NCBI GenBank assembly: GCA_964355855.1
Contig: CAYHFD010000014.1
Coordinates: 1 to 21,585 of the forward strand
Direction of reading: 5' to 3'
From: XYD1-FULL-44-32 sp964355855
GTDB lineage: Bacteria; Patescibacteriota; Minisyncoccia; Phycocordibacterales; XYD1-FULL-46-19
DNA: 21,585 nucleotides
Made by a program: the position numbers and the translations under genes. The notes beneath the pieces were generated by a model. It was not told where the DNA came from. It saw only the letters and a list, made by a program, of their open reading frames with translations, and did not search any database. Below, piece by piece: positions 1-7,732 of the stretch (position 1 is its first letter; each line of letters opens with the position of its first letter).

Positions 1-22
1 AAGGCGTGGTATGATAGCAATA

Positions 23-47
23 TACCTCGTCAGCTTGCTGCGAGGTA
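23..47. repeat. Palindromic hairpin next to the truncated symporter
   Basis: The arms TACCTCG (23-29) and CGAGGTA (41-47) pair perfectly. Inside them CAGC (31-34) can pair with GCTG (37-40) around a TT loop, with one T bulged at position 30. The hairpin is followed by TAGTTAATTTTT. It could be a transcription terminator or a dispersed REP-like palindrome. It lies immediately before the surviving reading frame of a symporter fragment and brings an in-frame TAA at 50-52, so it sits at the point where that gene is broken. Whether it was inserted there cannot be decided from one copy. Confidence 0.6.
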
Positions 48-52
48 GTTAA

Positions 53-484
53 TTTTTGCTTTACGCGGTTGCCCTTTCTTCTTTGGATACGATTACTTTC
101 GTCGTCTCCACTATTTTTACACGTGACCTCAAAAACTACTACGCAAAATATAGCGACGAATCAATGAAAAAGCTCAGCCGCTTTTTCATGGTTATTTTTA
201 TTATTTTTGGTGCTCTTGTTGCTATTTTTTATCAAAATATTTTAGCGCTTGGTTTTTCGCTCGCAAGTTTAAACCTTGCACTATTTCCAGTAGTTTTTGG
301 ATCACTTTATTGGAAATTGAAACAACGGGCAGTATTTTGGAGTTTGGTTTTAGGATTTTTGAGCATTGTTGTTTTATTCTTCGCGAATCAGCTAAATCCG
401 CAAAATGCAATTATCTCTTTGCCGGTGGTTTTATTTTCCCTGCTTGTCCTTCAGAAAATATTTAAAACTGATCCTGTTTACGCT
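53..484 (+). pseudogene. Sodium/solute symporter (SSF) C-terminal fragment
   Basis: About 143 residues are readable, from a TTG at 56 to the TGA at 482-484 (or to 487, depending on how the end is counted). The fragment begins with an ALSSLDT segment, a pattern typical of a late transmembrane helix in the sodium:solute symporter family. It then has a short basic loop (TRDLKNYY) and three to four very hydrophobic helices. Full-length SSF permeases are usually 450-600 residues with 11-14 helices, so roughly the last quarter is present. A TAA at 50-52 lies in frame directly upstream, and the other two forward frames also close before position 52. The 5' part is therefore not encoded in the window in any frame. 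The fragment follows a palindromic hairpin and has no SD. I read it as a decayed or disrupted permease gene. A short expressed remnant starting at TTG 56 is possible but unlikely. Confidence 0.6.
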
Positions 485-491
485 TGATTCT

Positions 492-513
492 AGGGCGCAA
501 CCCTCGCTTTTTT
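492..513 (+). terminator. Possible weak intrinsic terminator
   Basis: AGGG (492-495) and CCCT (501-504) form a short stem around CGCAA, followed after CGC by six T residues (508-513). It is positioned just after the symporter fragment. The stem is only 4 bp, so the call rests mostly on the T-run and location. Confidence 0.3.
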
Positions 514-604
514 GTAGTTTCTCCTAAAATTGCGGTGGTTTGCGCGCGGATGGGACGGTGGGTAAAGCCCGCAACATAAATGAATAACGCTAAAAACCGA
601 TAAA
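514..604. other. Intergenic region with a GC-rich patch
   Basis: I see no convincing gene here. Positions about 530-575 are clearly richer in G and C than the flanks and are bracketed by TTGCGG (530-535) and CCGCAA (569-574), a perfect 6-bp inverted pair about 33 nt apart. This could be a structured 5' region, a small RNA or an old insertion remnant. No known RNA family was recognised. Confidence 0.3.
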
Positions 605-613
605 TGGTATAAT
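605..613 (+). promoter_or_regulatory. Extended -10 promoter for the TraG-like ATPase gene
   Basis: TGG followed by a perfect TATAAT (608-613) forms an extended -10 element. I see no good -35 at the expected distance, which an extended -10 can compensate for. The ATG at 622 begins 9 nt after the -10 box, so transcription should start at about 620-622 and give a leaderless or nearly leaderless mRNA. Confidence 0.65.
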
Positions 614-621
614 CTAGTACT

Positions 622-2427
622 ATGGCTATCGACAATACTCCTCATATAAATTATTTTGCTCAAACCGACTTTCGTGGTAAAAAATTGCCGTTTGGTATAA
701 AGTCGGAAGACCGAGCCAAACACATGTATATTATCGGGAAGACCGGTATGGGTAAATCAACCATGCTCGAAAACATGGCGATTCAGGATATCAAAAATGG
801 CGAGGGCATTTGTTTTATTGATCCGCACGGTAAAACAGCCGAACTGCTACTAGAATATGTCCCGCGTGAGCGTATCGATGATGTCTTGTACATCGCCCCT
901 TTTGACCTGGACTACCCAGTGGCTTTCAATGTAATGGAAGATATTGGCAAGGACAAGCGGCATTTGGTGGCCGCTGGTCTGATGAGCGCTTTCAAAAAGA
1001 TTTGGGTCGATGCTTGGTCGGCCCGGATGGAATATATCTTGAACAATACCATCTTAGCTTTGCTTGAATATCCGGGGTCAACACTTTTATCGGTCAATAA
1101 AATGATCTCGGATAAAAGTTTTCGCAATAAGGTGGTGGCCAAAGTTACTGACCCGGGTGTGCGGTCCTTTTGGGTAGATGAATTTGCTAATTATACCGAA
1201 CGGTTTGCCGCTGAAGCGACGCCGGCCATTCAAAACAAGGTTGGTCAATTTACCTCCAATCCGCTCATCCGGAATATTTTAGGTCAACCGGTGTCCTCTT
1301 TTGATTTTCGCAAACTGATGGACGAAAAGAAAATTGTTATCATCAATCTCTCCAAGGGGCGGATTGGGGAAGGTAATGCCAACCTAATTGGCTCGATGCT
1401 CGTTACCAAAATCTACCTGGCGGCGATGTCGCGGGCCAATGCTTCTGACGCTGAACTATCAAAATTACCACCGTTCTATTTATATGTAGACGAATTTCAA
1501 TCTTTCGCCAACGAATCATTCGCCGACATCTTATCTGAAGCTCGTAAATACAAGTTATCACTTACCATTGCCCATCAATATATAGAACAACTACCGGAAG
1601 AAGTACGAGACGCAGTGTTTGGTAACGTTGGTACGACTATTACTTTTCGGGTTGGCCCCCTTGATGCCGAGGTTTTTGAAAAGATTTTCTTCCCGACTTT
1701 TACTAAGGAAGACATGGTGGGACTAGCTTTTGCTCAAATCTATCTGTCGATGTCGATTGACGGTGTGGGGTCGCGTCCTTTTTCGGCGGTGACTTTGCCA
1801 CCAATTACTCGAATCGAGTCGTCAAGCAAAGACGAAGTTATAAAACGGTCACGAGCCCAGTATGCCCGGGAAAGAGAGAAGGTTGAAAAGGAAATTACCG
1901 ATTTGCACTTACAACCAATCCTAGACGATAAAAAGCCAAATGGTTCAAGTACACCTAGGCCGGCAACAAATAGTGGAGTCTCGGTTGGATCACTGGCCTT
2001 TAAACCTTTGCCAAAGGCCCCCAGTCGGCCCCTAGAGGCTGACTTGAGGCCAGACAAGGTTGTACCGCCAGTTGTACCTAAAGCCAGTCCTAATGTTTCA
2101 GGTTTAATCCCTTCCAATAGCCCAGCTCCAAGTGCTTCTAGCCGGCCGGTTTCCCTTAGTGATTTAAAAAGACGGTCAGAAAATAGTAATAATAATTCCA
2201 AAAGTACGGAACAAAGCCGGAGTGCTTTGCGGGAAGCTTTGGCGGAAATTATAAAAACTCCTAATCAATCGGGGGCCACAAAAGAAAATAATACACCAGT
2301 TAAGAAACAATTTACGGTCAATATTGAAAAGTCGGCACCGCCTGTGGCACCGGCCAACCAAACTGTGGTAGATAAAGAAATACCAGAAGATATTTTGCGC
2401 AATATTTTAAAAGTAGAAAAAAAATAG
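622..2427 (+). CDS. VirD4/TraG-like P-loop ATPase (TraM-recognition type)
   Basis: A 601-residue ATPase of the HerA/VirD4/TraG superfamily, which drives DNA or protein through type IV secretion or related pores. Walker A is GKTGMGKST (residues 39-47), followed by FIDPHG (65-70), a segment typical of this family. Walker B is the hydrophobic run ending in VDEF (289-292, acidic D290 and E291). After it comes EARKYKLSLTIAHQY, the region typical of the TraG/TraD C-terminal (TraM-recognition) domain. Residues from about 430 are a low-complexity Pro/Ser/Asn tail that is probably disordered. There are no N-terminal membrane helices, unlike classical VirD4, so it is probably cytosolic or recruited by a partner. 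It stands alone: no relaxase, VirB4 or pilus gene lies nearby. The ATG is fixed by the extended -10 box 9 nt upstream. The family call is firm; the transported substrate is unknown. Confidence 0.85.
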   Translation: MAIDNTPHINYFAQTDFRGKKLPFGIKSEDRAKHMYIIGKTGMGKSTMLENMAIQDIKNGEGICFIDPHGKTAELLLEYVPRERIDDVLYIAPFDLDYPVAFNVMEDIGKDKRHLVAAGLMSAFKKIWVDAWSARMEYILNNTILALLEYPGSTLLSVNKMISDKSFRNKVVAKVTDPGVRSFWVDEFANYTERFAAEATPAIQNKVGQFTSNPLIRNILGQPVSSFDFRKLMDEKKIVIINLSKGRIGEGNANLIGSMLVTKIYLAAMSRANASDAELSKLPPFYLYVDEFQSFANESFADILSEARKYKLSLTIAHQYIEQLPEEVRDAVFGNVGTTITFRVGPLDAEVFEKIFFPTFTKEDMVGLAFAQIYLSMSIDGVGSRPFSAVTLPPITRIESSSKDEVIKRSRAQYAREREKVEKEITDLHLQPILDDKKPNGSSTPRPATNSGVSVGSLAFKPLPKAPSRPLEADLRPDKVVPPVVPKASPNVSGLIPSNSPAPSASSRPVSLSDLKRRSENSNNNSKSTEQSRSALREALAEIIKTPNQSGATKENNTPVKKQFTVNIEKSAPPVAPANQTVVDKEIPEDILRNILKVEKK

Positions 2428-2465
2428 AGCAGTTTTAGAAATGGTGAGTCTAAAGTTTATACCAA

Positions 2466-2493
2466 TAGACACTGGGAGATAATCTGCTACGAT
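2466..2493 (+). promoter_or_regulatory. Promoter of the glycan operon
   Basis: TAGACA (2466-2471) and TACGAT (2488-2493) are separated by 16 bp, close to the sigma-70 consensus TTGACA/TATAAT. The expected transcription start is about 2500. This lies 2 nt before the ATG of a 30-codon ORF (2502) and about 95 nt before the first glycosyltransferase. It is the only good promoter I see ahead of the long glycosyltransferase run. Confidence 0.55.
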
Positions 2494-2501
2494 GTTTTAA
2501 T

Positions 2502-2594
2502 ATGCCAGCTTATTTTAAACCAAATTTGGGTAGGACTGACAAAACCAAGTGTTTTCCCGACCCCTTTCCTTGCTCCACCACAACCTTTTCATAA
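2502..2594 (+). CDS. Possible 30-aa leader peptide
   Basis: A 30-codon ORF (begins MPAYFKPNLG, ends CSTTTFS) starts 8 nt after the -10 box of the operon promoter. It stops with TAA at 2592-2594, a single base before the ATG of the first glycosyltransferase. It is rich in Pro, Thr and Phe and has two Cys. It fills the otherwise empty 168-nt gap between the ATPase and glycosyltransferase genes. It could be translated from a leaderless transcript and coupled to the next gene, which lacks an SD. An ORF this short can arise by chance, and no family is recognised. Confidence 0.3.
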   Translation: MPAYFKPNLGRTDKTKCFPDPFPCSTTTFS

Positions 2595-2595
2595 G

Positions 2596-3735
2596 ATGAG
2601 CAATATATCTGTCAAAAAAAGAATATTAATATTTTCCACCGCTTACTTTCCTCTTGTTGGTGGAGCGGAAATTGCGGTGAAAGAAATTACCGACCGGTTG
2701 ACTGATTTTGATTTTGATTTAATTACCGCTCGTTTTGATCGGAATTTGCCCAAAATTGAAACTGTGGGCAATGTGACAGTTTATCGCTTCGGTTTAGGTT
2801 GGGGGCTTTTCGATAAGCTCTGGCTACCTTGGGGCGGGGCACTGAAGGTTTGGCAATTGAAGACAAAAAATAAATATGAATTTTTCTGGTGCATTATGGC
2901 GACTTTTGCTAGTGGGTCGGCTTATATTGCCAATATTTTTAGTCGGACCAAAGTTCCGATAGTCCTTACTTTACAAGAAGGAGATTCGGAAAAACATCTA
3001 GGCGAGCGTTGGCTCGGTCTCATCAATATTTCTTGGCGGTTAGCCTTAAAACGGACGACCATTGTGACCGCGATTAGTTCTTATTTAGCTTTGCGGGCCA
3101 AAAGGTTTGGATTTAAAGGTGAACCTCATATTGTCCCTAATGGGGTTGAGTTGGACCGGTTTTTGTTTCAGTCCAATGAAAACCGCCAGTTTAAAAACTT
3201 GGTTACCACTTCACGTCTGGTGCATAAAAACGGAATTGATTTGGTCATTCGTGCGCTATCTTTTTTACCAGCCGATATTATCTTTAATATTTACGGAATA
3301 GGAGAAGAGGAAAATAACTTAAAAAAGTTGGCCAAACATTTAGGTGTAGCCGACAGAGTAATCTTTAAAGGTTTTGTCGAACAGAAATATTTAGCCACTC
3401 ATTTGGCTCAACAACACGCAGGAGATATTTTCATTCGCGCTTCACGGTCCGAAGGGTTGGGCAATTCCTTTTTAGAAGCGATGGCGGTTGGTTTGCCAGT
3501 CATTGCTCCTTTAGTGGGTGGAATTAAAGATTTTTTGGTCGATAAGGAGACCGGCTTTGTAATAGAACCAGAGAGCCCAGAGTCCATTGCCAAAGTGGTG
3601 AAATACATGTTAGATGAAAGCCACCAATTTGAGGTTTTAAAAGTGGTAGAGAATGCTCGGTCAATGGTCGAGGATAAATTTAATTGGGATAATATTGCTA
3701 ATAATTTTAAGGTTTTGTTTAAACAGATGTTATGA
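2596..3735 (+). CDS. Glycosyltransferase, GT-B fold, GT4 type
   Basis: A 379-residue retaining glycosyltransferase that moves a sugar from a nucleotide donor to a growing surface glycan at the inner face of the membrane. The N-terminal half opens with the GT4 glycine loop (VGGAE, residues 21-25). The C-terminal donor-binding half has TTSRLVHKNGID, then the EX7E motif EGLGNSFLE (E286 and E294), then AMAVGLPVIAP. Length is normal for the family. It is the first large gene of the cluster, preceded by a 30-codon ORF ending 1 nt upstream, and it overlaps the next gene by ATGA. No SD precedes the ATG. The family is certain; the donor and acceptor cannot be read from sequence. Confidence 0.9.
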   Translation: MSNISVKKRILIFSTAYFPLVGGAEIAVKEITDRLTDFDFDLITARFDRNLPKIETVGNVTVYRFGLGWGLFDKLWLPWGGALKVWQLKTKNKYEFFWCIMATFASGSAYIANIFSRTKVPIVLTLQEGDSEKHLGERWLGLINISWRLALKRTTIVTAISSYLALRAKRFGFKGEPHIVPNGVELDRFLFQSNENRQFKNLVTTSRLVHKNGIDLVIRALSFLPADIIFNIYGIGEEENNLKKLAKHLGVADRVIFKGFVEQKYLATHLAQQHAGDIFIRASRSEGLGNSFLEAMAVGLPVIAPLVGGIKDFLVDKETGFVIEPESPESIAKVVKYMLDESHQFEVLKVVENARSMVEDKFNWDNIANNFKVLFKQML

Positions 3736-4847
3736 AAATAGTTATTGCTACACCACTTTATCCACCAGAAATAGGTGGACCAGCTACCCATTGTGCCTTA
3801 CTTGAAAATCATTTTTTACGAGCCGGAGTGAAAATTTCGGTGGTAAAGTTTTCAACTGTTAGACATTTACCCAAAATCATTCGGCATTTTAAATATGCTT
3901 GGTTGTTATGGCTTGAGGCTAGAAAAAGCGACCTGATTTATGTTTTAGACCCTGTTAGTGTTGGTTTGCCGGCTGTACTCGCGTCTTTGGTAGCTAGACG
4001 GCCACTGGTGGTGAAAGTGGTTGGTGATTATGCCTGGGAACAAGGACGGCAAAGATTTGGCGTCACCGATAAACTAGATAAATTTGTTAACCACCGGTTT
4101 AAATATGGCTTTAAAGTTTTTTTCTTTAAGTTTGTCCAATTTCTGGTTGGGTGGTCGGCCTGCTCGGTGGTGGTACCAAGTGCTTACCTAGGCCAAATAG
4201 TAGCCAAATGGGGGATTAAGCCAAGTCGCTTGAAAGTTATTTACAATGCTTTTGATGCGCGGATTGATTTAAAGCCAAAAGATAATTTGCGAACAAAACT
4301 AGGGTATGAAGGTTTTGTTGTGATTACCGCTGGTCGCTTGGTACCATGGAAAGGGATAAGTGGACTGGTCGAGGCAGTGGTGGCGCTTAAAAATATTTTA
4401 CCGGAACTAAATTTAATTATTGCTGGTGATGGTCCAGACCGAAAAAATTTAGAAAGTTTGGTTAGACGACACGGAGTTATGGACTATGTCACTTTTACTG
4501 GTCAGTTGGCACCGGACGATTTATTTTGTCAGGTCAAAGGGGCCGATCTTTTTGTCTTAAATAGTGAATATGAAGGCTTTTCACATTTATTATTGGAAGT
4601 TATGGCCCTAGGGACACCGATTGTCGCGACTGAAGTTGGTGGCAATCCAGAGTTAATAACGAGTGGCGATAACGGTATTTTAGTATCTTCCGGAAAAAAT
4701 GACGAATTGCAGGCTGCTATTTTGTGGCTGGCTAAAAGCCCAGCCGAGAGAAAAAAATTAAGTGATGAAGCCCTTGTGTCCCTTGGCCGTTTTTCTGAGG
4801 ACAAGATGATTAAGCAACTCATAGAGCATTTAAAAACAATTATATGA
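3732..4847 (+). CDS. Glycosyltransferase, GT4 type
   Basis: A 371-residue GT-B glycosyltransferase. The N-terminal acceptor domain starts MKIVIATPLYPPEIGGPATH, with the GG loop at residues 15-16. The donor domain contains ITAGRLVPWKG, IAGDGPDRK and the EX7E motif EGFSHLLLE (E281 and E289), followed by LGTPIVATEVGGNPE. It starts inside the stop of the preceding glycosyltransferase (ATGA overlap) and overlaps the following one in the same way, so the three are probably translationally coupled and act on the same glycan. A basic, hydrophobic stretch around residues 116-145 may sit at the membrane. The specific linkage is unknown. Confidence 0.9.
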   Translation: MKIVIATPLYPPEIGGPATHCALLENHFLRAGVKISVVKFSTVRHLPKIIRHFKYAWLLWLEARKSDLIYVLDPVSVGLPAVLASLVARRPLVVKVVGDYAWEQGRQRFGVTDKLDKFVNHRFKYGFKVFFFKFVQFLVGWSACSVVVPSAYLGQIVAKWGIKPSRLKVIYNAFDARIDLKPKDNLRTKLGYEGFVVITAGRLVPWKGISGLVEAVVALKNILPELNLIIAGDGPDRKNLESLVRRHGVMDYVTFTGQLAPDDLFCQVKGADLFVLNSEYEGFSHLLLEVMALGTPIVATEVGGNPELITSGDNGILVSSGKNDELQAAILWLAKSPAERKKLSDEALVSLGRFSEDKMIKQLIEHLKTII

Positions 4848-5920
4848 AAGTCCTAATGATATCGGCCGATGCTAATATTATTATAGTTGGTGAACCGGTT
4901 CAAGCTAGAATACTTGCCTACGGCGATTTAATTGAAAAACTAAACGTCATAATTTTGGCTGGTAAATATCAAAAAAAGATTTTTACATTATCACCAAAAG
5001 TTGAAGTTGTGATAGTTGGTCAGGCAAAAAAAATCCTTTCCATTTTTAGGGCATATTTAGTTGGCCGAAAATTGTCGGTTGACCTAATCACTTGCCAAGA
5101 CCCGTTTTTTACGGGCTTGGTTGGGGTACTATTAAAGAAGAAATTAAAAAGGGCAAAATTAGAAATACAAATCCACACCGCATTATTTTCTAAAGAATTT
5201 CTAGCATTTTCTTATTTAAACAGACTAAAGTCTCGTTTGGCTAGATATATATTACAAGAGGCCGATAGTATTCGGGTTGTTTCTGAACGTCTAAAAACCG
5301 ACCTGCTGGCCTCTGATATTGTTTTAAAATCAGACCCGGTGGTTTTACCGATTTTTGTTGATAGTGAAAAGCTGAAAAATGCTCAGCCAAATTTTGATTT
5401 ACATCACAGATACCCGAGTTTTAAAAAGATTATTTTAATGGTGGCTCGTTTGGCCCCAGAAAAGAATTTTCCTTTGGCTTTGGCGGTAGTGGCCGAAGTA
5501 ATAAAAAGTTGTCCAACTTGTGGTCTGGTAATTGTCGGAGATGGGCCAGAAAGGAAAAACATATTACTTCTAGCGCGACGGTTAGGGATTGCCGACCAAG
5601 TTTCTTTTGAAGGTTGGAAAAATGATTTGGTGTCATATTATAAATCGGCTGATGTGTTTTTACAGACTTCAAAATTTGAAGGGTACGGTCTTTCTTTGGT
5701 GGAAGCCTTAGCTTGTGGTCTACCAGTAGTTTCAACCCCGGTAGGAATTATGAATAACAATATTGGTCAAATTGGGTGTTCACTGTTTGAATTAAGTCAG
5801 GCTATTCTAAATTCATTTGGTATTGAAAAAACGAGCGTGAAGTTGGATAAAATTTTAAAATTTAAAACTTTTCAGTCTTACGCCAAAGCCATTGTTTTGT
5901 CTTGGTCTAAGATTAAATAA
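4844..5920 (+). CDS. Glycosyltransferase, GT4 type
   Basis: A 358-residue GT4-type glycosyltransferase. The N-terminal domain is less typical: it starts MKVLMISADANI and has no clear GG loop, the corresponding place reading IIIVGEPVQAR. The C-terminal domain is canonical, with MVARLAPEKNF, IVGDGPERKN and the EX7E motif EGYGLSLVE (E279 and E287), then ALACGLPVVSTPVG. After that motif the protein ends sooner than most relatives, with a short tail. The start overlaps the upstream stop (ATGA) and the next gene begins 2 nt after its stop. Donor and acceptor are unknown. Confidence 0.88.
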   Translation: MKVLMISADANIIIVGEPVQARILAYGDLIEKLNVIILAGKYQKKIFTLSPKVEVVIVGQAKKILSIFRAYLVGRKLSVDLITCQDPFFTGLVGVLLKKKLKRAKLEIQIHTALFSKEFLAFSYLNRLKSRLARYILQEADSIRVVSERLKTDLLASDIVLKSDPVVLPIFVDSEKLKNAQPNFDLHHRYPSFKKIILMVARLAPEKNFPLALAVVAEVIKSCPTCGLVIVGDGPERKNILLLARRLGIADQVSFEGWKNDLVSYYKSADVFLQTSKFEGYGLSLVEALACGLPVVSTPVGIMNNNIGQIGCSLFELSQAILNSFGIEKTSVKLDKILKFKTFQSYAKAIVLSWSKIK

Positions 5921-5922
5921 CT

Positions 5923-7005
5923 ATGAAATTATTGATAATAAGCCAGAAGGCAGATAAAAATGATCAAGTCTTGGGGTTTTTCCATTGTTGGGTGGAGGAG
6001 TTTGCTAAAAATTGTGAAGAAATAAAATTTATTTGTTTAGAAAAAGGAGTGATAAATTTGCCTGCCAATGTAGAAATTTTTTCTTTAGGTAAAAATAATA
6101 GTTGGCAAAAATCAAAACTAAACAAATTGTTTGGCAAAATTAGGGCAGTATATAATTTTTATTTCATAGTTTTTAGCCAAACCAAAAACTATGATGCGGT
6201 ATTTGTCCATATGAATCCGGAATATATCATTTTGGGTGGCTGGTGGTGGAAGTTAGTTAATAAAAAAATTAGTATGTGGTATGCCCATGGAACAGTCAAT
6301 ATAAAGCTAAAATTAGCGATTTGGCTAGCCGATATTGTTTTTACTTCAACCGATCAGGGGCTACCAGTTACTACTCCAAAAAAAATAATAGTCGGGCAGG
6401 GTATTGATACTGAATTTTTTAAATTTTACCCTCGGTTACGAGGGGATATTGCTAAATTATTGTCAGTCGGGAGAATTTCTGAAACCAAAGATTGTTTGTT
6501 TATAATCAAAATTGCGGAAAAATTACACCAAAATGGGGTTGCAATTAAATTATTTTTTGTTGGTGACACTGTTACCTTGGTTGATAAAAAATATAAGGCA
6601 GAATTATTGGACTATATTAAAGAAAATAATCTAGGAGAAATTATTGAATTTGTTGGCTCCAAAACCAGTGGCCAAGTGCTGGATTTTTTGCATCAGGCCG
6701 ATATAATGCTTAGCGCGAGTCGAAACAAGAGTTTGGATAAAACTATAGTAGAAGCCATAGCCACCGGACTACCGGTGCTTACAGCCAATGATTCAGGGCG
6801 GGTTTTATTATCTACTATCTGTCCAGATTGTATTTTTACACCCAATGATCTGGAAGAGGCCGTGATAAAGGCGGGGAAAATCCTTAGCTTAAATTTAATG
6901 GATTACTATGGTTTGGGACAAAATTTGAGACAATTGGTTGAAACTGAACATAGTCTCAACCGACTGATTAAAGAAAAAATTTTAGCTTATCTTCAAAATG
7001 ACTAA
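5923..7005 (+). CDS. Glycosyltransferase, GT4-like with altered EX7E
   Basis: A 360-residue GT-B enzyme. The donor domain is recognisable from LLSVGRISETKD, a LFFVGD strand and IVEAIATGLPVLTAND. The second Glu of the EX7E motif is present (E277), but the position eight residues earlier is Lys (K269, in NKSLDKTIVE). This SLDK-type motif may define a subfamily in which the first Glu is not needed. The N-terminal half has HCWVEEFAKNCEEIKF and a Trp-rich segment (GGWWWKLVNK) that may touch the membrane. The gene is among the most AT-rich here (the line at 6001-6060 has 12 G/C in 60). It sits 2 nt after the previous stop and overlaps the next gene by 8 nt. Confidence 0.85.
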   Translation: MKLLIISQKADKNDQVLGFFHCWVEEFAKNCEEIKFICLEKGVINLPANVEIFSLGKNNSWQKSKLNKLFGKIRAVYNFYFIVFSQTKNYDAVFVHMNPEYIILGGWWWKLVNKKISMWYAHGTVNIKLKLAIWLADIVFTSTDQGLPVTTPKKIIVGQGIDTEFFKFYPRLRGDIAKLLSVGRISETKDCLFIIKIAEKLHQNGVAIKLFFVGDTVTLVDKKYKAELLDYIKENNLGEIIEFVGSKTSGQVLDFLHQADIMLSASRNKSLDKTIVEAIATGLPVLTANDSGRVLLSTICPDCIFTPNDLEEAVIKAGKILSLNLMDYYGLGQNLRQLVETEHSLNRLIKEKILAYLQND

Positions 7006-7732
7006 TGAAGAAATAAAAAATAAATATAATTCTGAAATTCAGGACAAATATCATGGCTCATACGAATATGGGCGTTGGTTTTCTTCCCCCATAAATGAAT
7101 CTGGATTTTATATGAACCGGACTACTATTCATCGAGTGGTGTGGCCACTTCTTGTTGATGCTAAAACAGTTTTAGAACTGGGGCCTGGACCGGGAACTTG
7201 GACTAAGGAATTGATGGCAATTGCCCCAGAGGCCACCTATGATTTAGTTGATATATCAGAAAAAATGATTGAGCAGTCAAAACAGTCGTTGGACAACAAA
7301 TCAAGCATTCGTTTTTTTTGCATGGATTTTTTGGATTATAGACCAGACTGTAAATATGACCTCTTTTTTTCTTCACGAGCGGTAGAATATTTTTCTGATA
7401 AAAGAAAATTTGTCCAAAAAGTGGGCGAAGTGCTGGCTAAAGGCGGTAAGGCAGTGATTATTACTAAAATGCCTCGGTATTATTTTTATCATCTAGTGGG
7501 AAGGCCTATACCCCAAATGCATCGGTTGCAAATCAAACCTAAAGCCCTAGAGCAATTATTTAGGGAAAATGGATTTATAATAAATAAACTTACCCCCGCA
7601 TCGTCTACGATACCACTTTTAAAATCGGCCAAATTAAACTCTTTAGCTTTTACAATATTTTCTCATTTGCCTTGGAATTGGGTTGGGTCGATATTTACCG
7701 AGTCTTATTGTCTTAGTGTTGAAAAACCATGA
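6998..7732 (+). CDS. Class I SAM-dependent methyltransferase
   Basis: A 244-residue Rossmann-fold methyltransferase. Motif I is VLELGPGPGTW (residues 58-68), and the acidic residue after beta-2 is D85 in DLVDIS. The post-motif FFSSRAVEYFSD and GGKAVIITKMP strands follow in the expected order. The C-terminal part (PQMHRLQIKPKALEQLFRENGF) is typical of small-molecule or sugar methyltransferases. Its place between glycosyltransferases, with an 8-nt overlap upstream and an ATGA overlap downstream, suggests it methylates a sugar of the glycan, probably on oxygen. The exact acceptor is inference. Confidence 0.87.
   Translation: MTNEEIKNKYNSEIQDKYHGSYEYGRWFSSPINESGFYMNRTTIHRVVWPLLVDAKTVLELGPGPGTWTKELMAIAPEATYDLVDISEKMIEQSKQSLDNKSSIRFFCMDFLDYRPDCKYDLFFSSRAVEYFSDKRKFVQKVGEVLAKGGKAVIITKMPRYYFYHLVGRPIPQMHRLQIKPKALEQLFRENGFIINKLTPASSTIPLLKSAKLNSLAFTIFSHLPWNWVGSIFTESYCLSVEKP

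Noticed and set aside
490..723. 77-codon minus-strand frame spanning the intergenic region
   Set aside because: It runs into the ATPase gene, has no SD or promoter, and shows no recognisable motif.
1740..2201. 153-codon open frame on the minus strand
   Set aside because: It lies wholly inside the ATPase gene and its composition reflects the Pro/Ser tail on the other strand.
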